From positions 1 to 64,000 of the forward strand of contig CAMDQC010000004.1 in the NCBI GenBank assembly GCA_945905735.1: a DNA stretch of 64,000 nt. The letters run 5' to 3'. Under the pieces are notes generated by a model. The model had not been told where the DNA came from, made no database searches, and saw only the letters and a list, made by a program, of their open reading frames with translations. A program made the position numbers and the translations under genes. Shown here in pieces: positions 52,569 through 61,584 of the stretch (its first letter is position 1; the number at the start of each line of letters is the position of its first letter). Source of the DNA: Prosthecobacter debontii. GTDB lineage: Bacteria; Verrucomicrobiota; Verrucomicrobiia; Chthoniobacterales; Chthoniobacteraceae.

Positions 52569-53288
52569 TTACTGGTTTGAAGGCGTTGATGGCGCGACTT
52601 TGTCGCTCTTCTGTCCTGTCGGCGGACGCAGGGTGCGGGCGATATGCACCATGAAGACGCAGCCCACGACCGGTGCCGCGAGGTTCAGCAGCGGCACGGT
52701 CCCCAGCAGCGTGATGGCGATGCCGGCCAGCCAGAGTGTGCCGCGGTTTGCGCGCGTCCAGAGCTTGGTTTCCGCGCGAGTCATGCGGCGCAATGCGACT
52801 TGCACGAAATACTCCCGCCCGCAGAGCCAGCCGTTCACGGCGTAAAAGAGGATCATTCCCGCGCCGAGAAAGAGGCTCCCGACGATATAGACGGGCAGCA
52901 TTGCCAAATTCACCACGACCATGAGCGCCAGCACGTTCAGCGCGACCACCATGCCGTCCCAAACCGCTGCACCCCGCGCTGCGCCCAGTTCCGGGTAGTG
53001 CTTTGATTCGATTCGGTCTGCCACGCCGTCGAGAAAGAGCGCCTGCACGACGCCGAAGATCGATGGGAAAAGGATCAGCGAAAGGACCATCACGCCGAGC
53101 CCGCCGAGCACGTGCAGCGATTGATTTAGCCATTCGGAATTTGCCCACTGCGAGCGCATGATGAGCCACCACGCTGCGCCCCACACGGCCCCGTACGCCA
53201 GCGCACTCAGCGCCACAGCTTTGATGAGCATCCACGTCAGGCGCGGGCTCAGTAGGTCGGAAAGTGTGCGGCGAAGGGCGGCGATCAT
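52569..53288 (-). CDS. EI24-like multi-pass membrane protein
   Basis: A 239-residue protein with about five membrane segments, including [36 protein letters not shown] and [20 protein letters not shown]. The segment [18 protein letters not shown] followed by the [10 protein letters not shown] block matches the EI24/CysZ family. CysZ members take up sulfate; others have unknown roles. Start ATG 53288 is preferred over the open TTG or GTG region upstream. Divergent from the DUF1592 gene. Confidence 0.72.
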   Translation of the reverse strand: MIAALRRTLSDLLSPRLTWMLIKAVALSALAYGAVWGAAWWLIMRSQWANSEWLNQSLHVLGGLGVMVLSLILFPSIFGVVQALFLDGVADRIESKHYPELGAARGAAVWDGMVVALNVLALMVVVNLAMLPVYIVGSLFLGAGMILFYAVNGWLCGREYFVQVALRRMTRAETKLWTRANRGTLWLAGIAITLLGTVPLLNLAAPVVGCVFMVHIARTLRPPTGQKSDKVAPSTPSNQ

Positions 53289-53399
53289 GTGCGGATCATC
53301 GGCGGTCGCCTTGCGTTGCCAAGTAGATTCCTGCAAAGGCCTCGCTCCGATTCGGCTAGAGCAAAGGATGATCGATCAAAATACAGTTTGCAGCGCCGG

Positions 53400-55307
53400 A
53401 TGAGGGTTTCGGGAATTTTCACCATCGCCGCGATTGCCTTGGCCCTCGCGGCCCCGTGCAAAGCAGACAGCGAAGATTTTGCCGCGCTGCACGCCGACGC
53501 CAAAAAGTCGTTTGGCGAAGACGTCACGCCATTCGTAAAGAATTACTGTTCGAGCTGTCACGGTATCAAAAAACAGAAAGGCGGGATCAACTTCGAGCCA
53601 GCGCTCAAGGCTCCCGGCGAGTCCGCATCCGGCAAACGCTGGAAGCAGGCGCTCGCAAATGTGAAGGCCCACGACATGCCGCCGGACGATGTGGACAAGC
53701 AGCCGACGGAAGAGGAGCGGCAGAAGTTCATGGCCGGTATCGGTAAGCTGAAGTTTCTCAGTTCGAAGGATCCCGGCACGTTTGTGATCCGGCGGCTGAC
53801 CAAAATGGAATACGGCAACACGCTCCGTGATCTATTCGGCGTGGACCCCACGGTCGCCCGCGAATTGCCGGATGAAGTATCCGGCGAAGGGTTTCTGAAT
53901 ACGCTCTCGCCGCTCCAGTCGGAGCAGTATCTGGCGATTGCCAATGAAGTGCTCGATCGCGCACTGGCATCCAAAGATGTGCAAAAGCGACTCTTCGGCG
54001 AACCGCTGCTGCCGGGGAGCGATCCCCGCGCAGCAGCGAAAAACATCGCCCGTTCCTTCGCCCGAAAAGCATACCGTCGCCCGCCGTCGGAAGCGGAAGT
54101 GGATGTCCTGCTCGCCGTCTTCGATCTCGCGCGCGGAAACAAACTCGCCCACGCAGATGCCCTGCGGCTGATGCTCAAAGCCGTCCTTGTCTCTCCGCAG
54201 TTTCTTTTCATTACGCCCGCCAAGGAGATTGAATCGGGACGCGACATTGCCCCGCTCGATGACCACCAACTCGCATCTCGTTTGTCGTATCTCCTGTGGG
54301 CGACGATGCCTGATGCCGAACTCTCGGCCCTTGCCGATACCGGGAAATTGCACGAGCCCGCGATTCTTAAAGCGCAAGTGCGGCGACTTCTCGCGGACCC
54401 GCGTTCGAGGGCATTGTTCGATGGATTCGGCGCGCAGTGGCTCGGCGTCGGGAGCTTGCAGAGCAAAACATTCGACACCGCCAAGTTTCCCCAAATGACC
54501 CGCGAAATGCGGGCCGCGATGGCAGACGAAGCGCGCCTGTTTTTCGAGAGCATCGTGCGCGAAAACCGCAGCGTCGTTGGCTTCGTCGATAGTGATTACA
54601 CGTTCCTCAACGGCACCCTCGCCGCACTTTACGGCATGGAAAAAACCGTCATCGGTCCTGAGATGCGCAAAGTGAAGCTCACGGACGCCAACCGCGGCGG
54701 CATCCTCGGAATGCCCGCCATCCTCGCCACAACCTCGTTCCCGAACCGCACCAGCGCAGTCAAACGCGGCGTGTGGGTGCTCGAACAAGTCCTCGGCGAA
54801 CACGTCCCACCCGCACCGCCAAACGTCCCGCCTTTGGAAAAACAGGACAAAAAATCGGTCGGGAACCTAACGCTCCGTCAGCGCACCGAGCTCCACCGCA
54901 CAAACTCCGTCTGCGCCAACTGCCACAAGATTCTCGACCCCATCGGCTTTGGGCTGGAGAACTTCGACGCCATCGGACGCTGGCGCGACCGCGACGATAC
55001 CGGCGGCGCGATTGACGCCGCCGGTGAGCTTCCCGGCGGGAAGCGCTTTTCATCGCCCAAAGAACTCAAAGTCATCATCGCCGCGCGCGCCGCCGACCTT
55101 GCGCGAAACCTCACCGAGAAACTGCTGGCCTACGCCCTATGCCGCCAGCTCGAAGGCTACGACGAAATCGTCGTGGATCATCTCATGGAGGCCATCGGCA
55201 AAGACGGCTACCACATGCAGACGCTCATCACCGAAGTCGTCACCAGTTACCCGTTCGTCAATCAGCGGGTCCGGGCAGTAGGCGCGTCTTCTAAGGATTC
55301 GCGATGA
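53400..55307 (+). CDS. DUF1592/DUF1588/DUF1585 cytochrome-type protein
   Basis: A 635-residue exported protein from ATG 53400 with a signal peptide ending in CKADS. The N-terminal cytochrome-like motif is [17 protein letters not shown]1587/1592-type helical domains follow ([20 protein letters not shown], then [14 protein letters not shown]). The C-terminal block [20 protein letters not shown] is the DUF1588/1585 hallmark. Such proteins are abundant in Planctomycetes and Verrucomicrobia and may be secreted oxidoreductases. The usual DUF1552 partner gene is absent here. Confidence 0.88.
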   Translation: MRVSGIFTIAAIALALAAPCKADSEDFAALHADAKKSFGEDVTPFVKNYCSSCHGIKKQKGGINFEPALKAPGESASGKRWKQALANVKAHDMPPDDVDKQPTEEERQKFMAGIGKLKFLSSKDPGTFVIRRLTKMEYGNTLRDLFGVDPTVARELPDEVSGEGFLNTLSPLQSEQYLAIANEVLDRALASKDVQKRLFGEPLLPGSDPRAAAKNIARSFARKAYRRPPSEAEVDVLLAVFDLARGNKLAHADALRLMLKAVLVSPQFLFITPAKEIESGRDIAPLDDHQLASRLSYLLWATMPDAELSALADTGKLHEPAILKAQVRRLLADPRSRALFDGFGAQWLGVGSLQSKTFDTAKFPQMTREMRAAMADEARLFFESIVRENRSVVGFVDSDYTFLNGTLAALYGMEKTVIGPEMRKVKLTDANRGGILGMPAILATTSFPNRTSAVKRGVWVLEQVLGEHVPPAPPNVPPLEKQDKKSVGNLTLRQRTELHRTNSVCANCHKILDPIGFGLENFDAIGRWRDRDDTGGAIDAAGELPGGKRFSSPKELKVIIAARAADLARNLTEKLLAYALCRQLEGYDEIVVDHLMEAIGKDGYHMQTLITEVVTSYPFVNQRVRAVGASSKDSR

Positions 55308-55433
55308 TCGTGTCTCCGGGAGCCAAGGAGCGGAAGTGGCGGAGGTCGAGGGTGTAGAGAGAGGCGGTTTCCGTTGCTCGTTGAGAAATGTCCCAATCCC
55401 CGACGCAATTTTCAGGCGTGTGATGTCTGAGAT
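55291..55433 (-). pseudogene. C-terminal fragment of a PIN-domain toxin gene
   Basis: The minus-strand frame ending at 55291 encodes GDWDISQRATETASLYTLDL and continues [16 protein letters not shown]. The TLDLRHF segment matches the last conserved Asp block of VapC toxins. A stop lies at the 5' side near 55434 and no start or N-terminal PIN half is present. The fragment overlaps the end of the DUF1592 gene. It probably marks a deleted toxin-antitoxin module. Confidence 0.5.
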
Positions 55434-55491
55434 TCTAACTTGTCACGGGTGGCACTCCTGAATACATCCGGGCACTGAAATCAACCATACT

Positions 55492-55722
55492 ATGATCGCT
55501 CAACTCTCACTCCCACTCGCAGGCCGCGCCGGCGGATTCGTCTCCGACATGATTCGCTGGTTCATCATGGTCGCCATCTACGACATCTGTATCGGCACGA
55601 TCGCCAGCGTCTTTGGAGTGTCGCGTATCGTGGCGTGCTTCATCTTTCTTGGTGTCCTGATGCTCATCAGCTTTGCCGGATACATTCTGCGCCAGAGGAT
55701 GAGTCCGCCGGCGGACCAGTAA
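55492..55722 (+). CDS. Small two-helix membrane protein
   Basis: A 76-residue protein with two membrane segments, one around IRWFIMVAIYDICIGTIASV and one around IVACFIFLGVLMLISFAGYI, followed by a short basic tail. No family is recognised. It precedes the AIM24 gene by ten bases and may be its operon partner. Confidence 0.5.
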   Translation: MIAQLSLPLAGRAGGFVSDMIRWFIMVAIYDICIGTIASVFGVSRIVACFIFLGVLMLISFAGYILRQRMSPPADQ

Positions 55723-55732
55723 TCTGCGCGAA

Positions 55733-56425
55733 ATGGAGCACGTCATCGCGCACGCGCCGACATTTACCACGCTGGAGTTTCGGTTTTCCGAGGGGGAGTC
55801 GATCGCCGTCCAGCCGGGTTGTATGTTGGCTATGACGACGGGGCTGGACCTGAAAGCGGGCGCTGGCTCGCACATGAGCGGGAGTTCGGGGATTCGCAGG
55901 GCCGCGCGGAGCTTGCTTGCTGGGGAAAGCTTTTTCACCGCGGTCTATACGGCGAAGCGCGATGGCGAGCGGCTGATCCTCGCCCCGAGCGAAAGCGGCG
56001 AAATCCGCAGCATCGAAGTAAAGCCGGGGACGAACCACTTCATCGCAAGCGGTGCATTTCTGGCCTGCACGAGCGGCGTGCAAGTCAGCCTCAAATATGC
56101 GGGATTGAAGGGTTGGCTGGCCACGCAGGGGCTCTTCCTCATGCGGACCGAGGGTGAGGGGAATGTCTTCGTCTCCAGCTACGGCTCGCTGGTGGAGCAG
56201 ACGCTTGCGGAGGGCGAGCGCTTGGTTCTGGATAATCGCTACATTGTCGCATTTTCCGACACGATGCGCTTCGAGACGGTAAAAGTAACAACGTCCCTCC
56301 GGCACTCCTATTTCTCCGGCGAGGGGCTGGTAAATCGTTTTACCGGTCCCGGCACTTTGCTTTATCAGACGCGGGCACGGCCTAGTCGTGGGTTCCTTCG
56401 CTCGATGCTTAACATCGCGACATAA
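55733..56425 (+). CDS. AIM24-family protein
   Basis: A 230-residue beta-rich protein of the TIGR00266/AIM24 family. Landmarks are VQPGCMLAMTTGLDLKAG, GESFFTAVYTA, GGLKGWLATQG-like KGWLATQGLFLMRTEGEGNV and FSSYGS-type VFVSSYGSLVEQTLAEG. The yeast relative is mitochondrial; the bacterial role is unknown. Its stop overlaps the start of the M48 protease (TAATG), so the two are probably co-translated. Confidence 0.87.
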   Translation: MEHVIAHAPTFTTLEFRFSEGESIAVQPGCMLAMTTGLDLKAGAGSHMSGSSGIRRAARSLLAGESFFTAVYTAKRDGERLILAPSESGEIRSIEVKPGTNHFIASGAFLACTSGVQVSLKYAGLKGWLATQGLFLMRTEGEGNVFVSSYGSLVEQTLAEGERLVLDNRYIVAFSDTMRFETVKVTTSLRHSYFSGEGLVNRFTGPGTLLYQTRARPSRGFLRSMLNIAT

Positions 56426-57711
56426 TGGCCGCCGCAGAGCCAGAGCGCCGACTGGAGACGCCGAAGCGCGAGAACCTCCTCGCCCACTACGCGAACGCTG
56501 AGGTGTGCTCAAAAGTCATTCTCGTGGCGGAGTCTGCAGTGGGCTTGGTGGCCCTCGCGTGGGTCGCGTCACGTCCGCTTGGGCCGCTCGCTTGGTTGGC
56601 GTTTGGGCTCGGAGCGATTGGCGTCTTCCGCTGGTTCCTTCAGTATGTCTTCCTGAATAAAAAGCGGCTTGAAGATATCCGGCCCGATGCCCGCTTTGGA
56701 GATCACACTCGCGAATCGCTGCTCCGGGTCGTGAATGACGTCTTCCGGCGGTTCGGTCTTAAGCGCCAGGCAGCGCCGGTATTTCTCACGGGCACCAAGG
56801 ATGTAAACGCTCACGCCCTGCGCTGCGAACTCTGGCCCGGTTGGCACTTATTTAACGGAGTCTTTCTCAACCGCTCCATCATCCATCTTCTCGACGAACG
56901 TGAACTCGCCAGCGTGGTCGGGCATGAACTTGGGCACGTCTTCCCCTACGCCCCGCTCCTTTCGCGCTGTTACGCCGTCCACGCGCTCTTTGCGGGACTC
57001 GTCTCGATGGCGGCTGCTGCCGCGTATCCGCTGCCCGGAGTCGCCCTCGTCGTCCCTTTTGCCGTTCTCTGGCTCCTCGATTTAGCCATTTCCTTTCCGC
57101 ATCACCGACTCTCGCGCGGCATCGAATTTCTGTGCGACGACTACGGCGCACAAGCAGCCGGGCTCCTTCCGGCACTGAGCGGCGAACTCAAAATCGCCGC
57201 CGAGCAGGAAACCCGGCAACGCCTTCTCCTTCGCACGCTGGAAGCCCGCCGCGATGGCACTAACGTCAGTCTCGGTGACATCATCGAAGCCTACGACGAA
57301 GCCGTGCCTTACGGCAAAGTGGACCCCGAAACTTTTGCGAGTGATTTTCAGAAGCTCACCGTGCAGCAACAACGCGCCCGGCAGGGCATTTCCCTCGGCG
57401 GATTCCTGCGTCACCTGCAAGGAAGTGACACCGTACAAGCTGACGAATGGGCGCAGCAAGAAATCGACAAACTCAACCTCATCGAGTCCCTCCCGCTGCT
57501 GCCGATCGACTACGCGCCATTCCTGCAAGGCAGCCAAAAATGGTCGCTGGAACTAGCCGAACGCCTCGCCACGACCATAGAAAACGTCCCCACCGCTGTC
57601 CTCGTCCGCGCCGCCCTAGAAATAGACGACCGAGACTCCACCCACCCCAGCCCCTCTCGCCGCATCCTCTTCCTTTGGCGAAATCGCAGCGTCTATCCGG
57701 GGACGACATAA
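56425..57711 (+). CDS. M48-family membrane metallopeptidase
   Basis: A 428-residue protein with two N-terminal membrane segments (about 33-50 and 55-75). The zinc motif is SVVGHELGHVFPY, followed by two more hydrophobic segments, and the third ligand may be in GIEFLCDDYGAQAAG. The layout resembles HtpX/Ste24-type proteases, but the glutamate ligand motif is atypical (no E-x2-AD). It may degrade misfolded membrane proteins. It ends five bases from the convergent coiled-coil gene. Confidence 0.78.
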   Translation: MAAAEPERRLETPKRENLLAHYANAEVCSKVILVAESAVGLVALAWVASRPLGPLAWLAFGLGAIGVFRWFLQYVFLNKKRLEDIRPDARFGDHTRESLLRVVNDVFRRFGLKRQAAPVFLTGTKDVNAHALRCELWPGWHLFNGVFLNRSIIHLLDERELASVVGHELGHVFPYAPLLSRCYAVHALFAGLVSMAAAAAYPLPGVALVVPFAVLWLLDLAISFPHHRLSRGIEFLCDDYGAQAAGLLPALSGELKIAAEQETRQRLLLRTLEARRDGTNVSLGDIIEAYDEAVPYGKVDPETFASDFQKLTVQQQRARQGISLGGFLRHLQGSDTVQADEWAQQEIDKLNLIESLPLLPIDYAPFLQGSQKWSLELAERLATTIENVPTAVLVRAALEIDDRDSTHPSPSRRILFLWRNRSVYPGTT

Positions 57712-57716
57712 CCCCT

Positions 57717-58604
57717 TCACCCCTGCGCCTGTTTGCCTGACGCGCTGCGCGATTGGGATGGCTGAGCGGCGAGGGGCGAGCGGACGCCCATGCCGCCTTC
57801 GGGGATTTCGCCGAGCTGGTCGCGGAAGCGATCCATGTCGGAAATCCAGCGGTTGGTTTGCGCGAGGTTTTCAAAAGTCGCATCAATGCGGTCGCTGATA
57901 TTGCCAGTGTGGCGGGAGGCCACGGCGTCGGCGCGGATGAGTTTGATCTGCTCGTCCAGTCGGTCCAGTTCGGCGCTGGCGAGTTCGTAGTTGGAGTGGG
58001 CTTCTTGGATGCGCTCCGCACGCTGTCGGAGCACGTCGAGGCGGCTCTTGCGGCTCTCCAGCAGTCTCTCTTTCGCCGCGAGGGAAGGGGAGTTTTGCGC
58101 TTTGAGGTTCGCGAGTTCTTCTTCCATCGCGGTGATTTCTTCCGTGGCTTCGCGGAGGAGTAGCGGCACTCCGTCGCGGCGGTCACCTTCGAGAAAAACC
58201 TCCAGCGATTGCTCGATGGAGAGCAGGCGAAGATACGTCCATTGCATCTCCTCCACCTTGCGCGCTCGCGGGTCCTGCCCCATCGCGACTTGCTGGCAAG
58301 TTTTCACAAAAGCGCTGTGCCGCTGCGTGCGGCTGTTGGCGAGTTGGGAGAGCATCGCATCCCGTTGCACGGCAAACTCGCCAAGCTCCGATTGCCGCTG
58401 CGCCTCCAGAGCCGCCGCCACTTTATTTTCCCGCCAGCGCGTGAAGAACGGCATATCCGGCAGATACACCCAGCCGAGCACGTAGGCGACCACGCCACCC
58501 ACCACTCCGAGCGGCCCCCAGACTACCATCGAAGCCAGCGCGGCGAGGCCGAGCGTGGCGTGGTGCGGGCTGGAAACAAACGCTTTGCGCGGGGTTTCTG
58601 TCAT
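57717..58604 (-). CDS. Coiled-coil membrane protein of unknown function
   Basis: A 295-residue protein from ATG 58604. A hydrophobic hairpin at about 15-50 (GLAALASMVVWGPLGVVGGV and beyond) anchors a long helical region. The region from about 60 to 250 is rich in Glu, Arg and Leu with heptad character (TEEITAMEEELANLKAQNSP; LLESRKSRLDVLRQRAERIQ). No catalytic motif is seen. Its neighbour on the 5' side is the secreted thioredoxin gene, 37 bases away. Confidence 0.6.
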   Translation of the reverse strand: MTETPRKAFVSSPHHATLGLAALASMVVWGPLGVVGGVVAYVLGWVYLPDMPFFTRWRENKVAAALEAQRQSELGEFAVQRDAMLSQLANSRTQRHSAFVKTCQQVAMGQDPRARKVEEMQWTYLRLLSIEQSLEVFLEGDRRDGVPLLLREATEEITAMEEELANLKAQNSPSLAAKERLLESRKSRLDVLRQRAERIQEAHSNYELASAELDRLDEQIKLIRADAVASRHTGNISDRIDATFENLAQTNRWISDMDRFRDQLGEIPEGGMGVRSPLAAQPSQSRSASGKQAQG

Positions 58605-58641
58605 CGTTGGTTGGGCCGTCGTCGGAGCGGCACCGGGCGCA

Positions 58642-59031
58642 TTACTTGTTCTTCGCGATGAACTCTTCGATCTTCTCTTTTGGCACGCCACCGACGAGAC
58701 GCCCGACTTCTTTGCCGTCCTTGAAAATGATCATGCAAGGGATGCCGGTGATATTAAACTTCTCCGACAGCTCTTTATTGTCGTCCACGTTCAGCTTCGC
58801 GATCGTCACGTCTTTGTTCGTGTTCGAGATCGCTTTGAGATGCGGGTCAATCGCGCGGCAGGGTCCGCACCACGGTGCCCAGAAGTCCACGAGGACGGGC
58901 TTTTTACTTTTCTCCACCTCGGCGGCGAAGTTGGCTTTAGTGATGACGACGCGCTTGTCGTCCTCGTCCTTGGCAAAGGCGGAGACGGTGAAAGTGAGTG
59001 CGGTGACTGCGAGGATGATGTTTTTAATCAT
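58642..59031 (-). CDS. Exported thioredoxin
   Basis: A 129-residue thioredoxin with a signal peptide (IKNIILAVTALTFTVSAFA), so it probably works in the periplasm. The active site is VDFWAPWCGPCRAIDPHL and the cis-proline segment is TGIPCMIIFKDGKEVGRLVG. Besides the active-site pair there is a Cys before MIIF, in place of the more common Thr. It could maintain periplasmic reductants or cytochrome c assembly. Confidence 0.9.
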   Translation of the reverse strand: MIKNIILAVTALTFTVSAFAKDEDDKRVVITKANFAAEVEKSKKPVLVDFWAPWCGPCRAIDPHLKAISNTNKDVTIAKLNVDDNKELSEKFNITGIPCMIIFKDGKEVGRLVGGVPKEKIEEFIAKNK

Positions 59032-59072
59032 GCCCAGACGTTAGAGCGCGAATGCGCAACGGCAAGCCGCTT

Positions 59073-59771
59073 TTACCGCCCCGGACGGTCGGGGATGATG
59101 AGGACCATGCCGATGTTGATTCTATCGGTGCCCTTGAGCTGGACATGGTTGGCGTCCTTGATGTGGTCGGAAAGTGCGGCGTTTTTGTAAAAGGCGCGGG
59201 CGATGGAGGCGAGGGTGTCGCCGGATTTCACGGTGTATTCCCTCGTGCCGGGCGGAAGTGCGCCTTTCGCGATCTGCTCGGCGGAGACTGGTGGAGGGAG
59301 TGGGATTTTTTTGAAGGGGATTTTGTGGTCGCCAAGGATCCCTTCGAGGCGCACGACATCGGCGCGCAGTTCTTCGTTTTGCCGACGCATTGCGACGGCT
59401 TGGCTTTGCGGCATGAAGCCGTCGCGGTTGAGCTTGGTCTGGAGCTCCTTGTTGCATTCTGCGCGAGCCTTTTTTGCATCGGCGACGCGCGGGCCGGATG
59501 GGGCGAGCTCGATGTAGCGGTCGTAGTGGTGGATGGCGTCCAGATGAGCCTTGAGCTTATCGTCGTAGATCATCGCGATGCGGTAGTGCAGATCGGCGGT
59601 TTTTGCCGTGCCGTCGAGCGAGGCTTCGTAGAGGCGAACGGCTTCGTTGAACTTGCCCAGCTTGGCGCTGCGTTCTGCGCTTTCGAGGGTTTCTTTTTGC
59701 GTGTCCGTCTTCTTCTCGCAGCCAGCGACGCACAGCACAGCGGCGATGAGGATGAGCCAGTGAAATCTCAT
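59073..59771 (-). CDS. TPR and LysM lipoprotein
   Basis: A 232-residue lipoprotein from ATG 59771 with lipobox VAGC (LCVAGCEKKT). TPR-like repeats come first (AKLGKFNEAVRLYEASLDG and HYRIAMIYDD with HYDRYIELAP). A C-terminal LysM domain, YTVKSGDTLASIARAFY then NIGMVLIIP, should bind peptidoglycan. Its start overlaps the ppk2 stop (ATGA), suggesting an operon. It may be an envelope scaffold. Confidence 0.85.
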   Translation of the reverse strand: MRFHWLILIAAVLCVAGCEKKTDTQKETLESAERSAKLGKFNEAVRLYEASLDGTAKTADLHYRIAMIYDDKLKAHLDAIHHYDRYIELAPSGPRVADAKKARAECNKELQTKLNRDGFMPQSQAVAMRRQNEELRADVVRLEGILGDHKIPFKKIPLPPPVSAEQIAKGALPPGTREYTVKSGDTLASIARAFYKNAALSDHIKDANHVQLKGTDRINIGMVLIIPDRPGR

Positions 59772-60562
59772 AGTGCAGAATCTCGGAACGGGCCTTTGGC
59801 GATAGTGGCGAGGAGGGCTTCCAGAGCTTTCACGCGAGTGTGCCATTTGAAATTCGCGCCGATGACGTGCCACGGTGCGCGCTCGGTGGATGTGCGCACG
59901 AGCATCTCCTCGGCGGCGGTGACGTTCTCATTCCAGTGACGGCGATTGCGCCAGTCTTCGTCGGAGATTTTCCAGTGCTTGTATGGGTCGGCTTCACGGG
60001 CTTTGAACCGTTTGAGTTGCTCCTCTTTGCTGATGAAAAGGAAGAGCTTCACGAGCAGCGCACCGTCGTCCATGAGCTGTCGCTCGAACTCATTGATCTC
60101 GCGGTAAGCCCGCTGCCAGTCCGCCTCTTGGCAAAAGCCCTCCACGCGCTCCACGAGCACGCGCCCATACCACGAGCGGTCGAAAATGACGATCTGGCCG
60201 CTCGGCGGCAGCTTCGTCCAAAACCGCCATAGATAATGCCGCTGATTCTCCTCTGCGGTCGGCTTCACGATGGAGTGAACTTTGAGCAGCCGTGGGTCGA
60301 GTTTTTCCACGATGCGCTTGATCGCGCCGCCCTTTCCCGCTGCGTCCGGACCTTCGAGCACGACGATGATGTTGCTCTTGGTCTCGGCGAGTTTGCGCTG
60401 CCAGCCGAGCAGTTCGAGCTGCGAAGCCTTCAGCGTCCTTTTGTACTCCTCCGCAGTGATCTGGCTGTGAGTGAGCTTCTCTAGACCTTGACTCGGCCTG
60501 AACCCAGCCGGGATTTGAAACTTGAATTTAGGATTCGCTGCGCGCATTCGGGCACGGCTCAT
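59768..60562 (-). CDS. ppk2: Polyphosphate kinase 2
   Basis: A 264-residue PPK2-family enzyme transferring phosphate between polyphosphate and nucleotides. Walker A is VVLEGPDAAGKGGAIKRI, Walker B VIFDRSWYGRVLVERV, and the lid module KRFKAREADPYKHWKISDED. The tail has the conserved HVIGANFKWHTRVKALE. A single PPK2 domain of this length is usually class I or III; the class cannot be fixed from sequence by eye. ATG 60562 is preferred; ATG 60547 is possible. Confidence 0.92.
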   Translation of the reverse strand: MSRARMRAANPKFKFQIPAGFRPSQGLEKLTHSQITAEEYKRTLKASQLELLGWQRKLAETKSNIIVVLEGPDAAGKGGAIKRIVEKLDPRLLKVHSIVKPTAEENQRHYLWRFWTKLPPSGQIVIFDRSWYGRVLVERVEGFCQEADWQRAYREINEFERQLMDDGALLVKLFLFISKEEQLKRFKAREADPYKHWKISDEDWRNRRHWNENVTAAEEMLVRTSTERAPWHVIGANFKWHTRVKALEALLATIAKGPFRDSAL

Positions 60563-60645
60563 ACACGCCCGTTTTGCGCCGCGCAAGATACGTTAAAAAA
60601 CATTGAGACCTTGCTTCCTGTGACTTCGTCGCGAAGGTGGTCGCT

Positions 60646-61320
60646 GTGAACTTCAAGACGCTCCTTTTCATCCTCGCCACGGCGTCCATCGCCACGGCTG
60701 CGCCGAAAAAGAGCACGCCAACTCCCGCAAAGAAAACCTACGACGACGACGGCGACGGCCCGCCCGTGCAGATTGACTCGCAGGCCACACTCGATGCCAC
60801 GGACCTCGCCGAGTTCTCCACGCTCTCCCCCGTCACGCAGAAGCTCATCAAGGGTGCGCTGCACCTCACGAAGTGCCGCCTTTCCTACAAGTTCGGCTCC
60901 AGCGACCCGGCTGCGGGCGGCATGGATTGCAGTGGGACGATTCATTTTCTCCTCCGCTACATGGGCCTCAAGGAGCCGCCTCGCGACGCCAGTTCCATCT
61001 ACCTCTGGGCGCAGACTTTCGGCACGCTGCGCGAAGTGCGGACGGGCAGCTTGGACGACCCGCGCCTGAAAGAACTTCGCCCTGGCGACCTGCTTTTTTG
61101 GGAAGGCACCTATGATGTAAACCGCTGCCCGCCCATCTCCCATGTGATGATTTATCTCGGCAGGGAAAAGGCAACCGGCGCTCGCGTCATGGTGGGCGCG
61201 AGCGATGGGCGGAGGTATCGAGGCATCAAACGCAACGGCGTGAGCGTGTTCGATTTCGTCCTCCCGAAAGCGGACAGCCGCTCCGTCTTCGTCGGCTACG
61301 CCCGCGTGCCCGGTCTATAG
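60646..61320 (+). CDS. Exported NlpC/P60-family peptidase
   Basis: A 224-residue protein from GTG 60646, preceded by AAGG at a spacing of eight; GTG 60637 is the alternative. A signal peptide (FKTLLFILATASIATAA) and a charged linker precede the NlpC/P60 domain. The catalytic Cys is in GGMDCSGTIHFLL and the catalytic His in PPISHVMIYLGRE. RPGDLLFWEG is also typical. Such enzymes cut peptide cross-links of peptidoglycan. Divergent from ppk2. Confidence 0.85.
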   Translation: MNFKTLLFILATASIATAAPKKSTPTPAKKTYDDDGDGPPVQIDSQATLDATDLAEFSTLSPVTQKLIKGALHLTKCRLSYKFGSSDPAAGGMDCSGTIHFLLRYMGLKEPPRDASSIYLWAQTFGTLREVRTGSLDDPRLKELRPGDLLFWEGTYDVNRCPPISHVMIYLGREKATGARVMVGASDGRRYRGIKRNGVSVFDFVLPKADSRSVFVGYARVPGL

Positions 61321-61520
61321 CGCCTTCAGCATCGCTTCCACGATTGCACCGTCGCGTTTCCCCTCGGAGCGTTGATTGAAAAACACCGCCCACGTCTGCC
61401 CATCCGCGCGCCATCATCCGCACGGCGGACGGAGAAGCCGCAGCCGTAGTAACGCTGCCCTTTCGCGCTCGGCGGCGGGCCTATGAAGCTGAAGGGCCAT
61501 ACGCGCCGTTCATGGGCGCT
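61315..61520 (-). pseudogene. Decayed serine hydrolase (beta-lactamase-like) gene remnant
   Basis: Two minus-strand reading frames together look like the end of a class C beta-lactamase-type serine hydrolase. One holds GPPPSAKGQRYYGCGFSVR. The other, ending at the stop at 61315, holds DGQTWAVFFNQRSEGKRDGA and IVEAMLKAL. They are joined by a frameshift, apparently with an internal deletion removing the expected H-x-G block. Nothing upstream restores an N-terminus. This explains most of the 264-base gap before the nucleotidyltransferase gene. Confidence 0.5.
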
Positions 61521-61584
61521 CTGCGGGCCATTGTCCATTCCGCCTTGCTCTACTCGTTTCGCTGTGGCCGAGATGTTCTGCACC

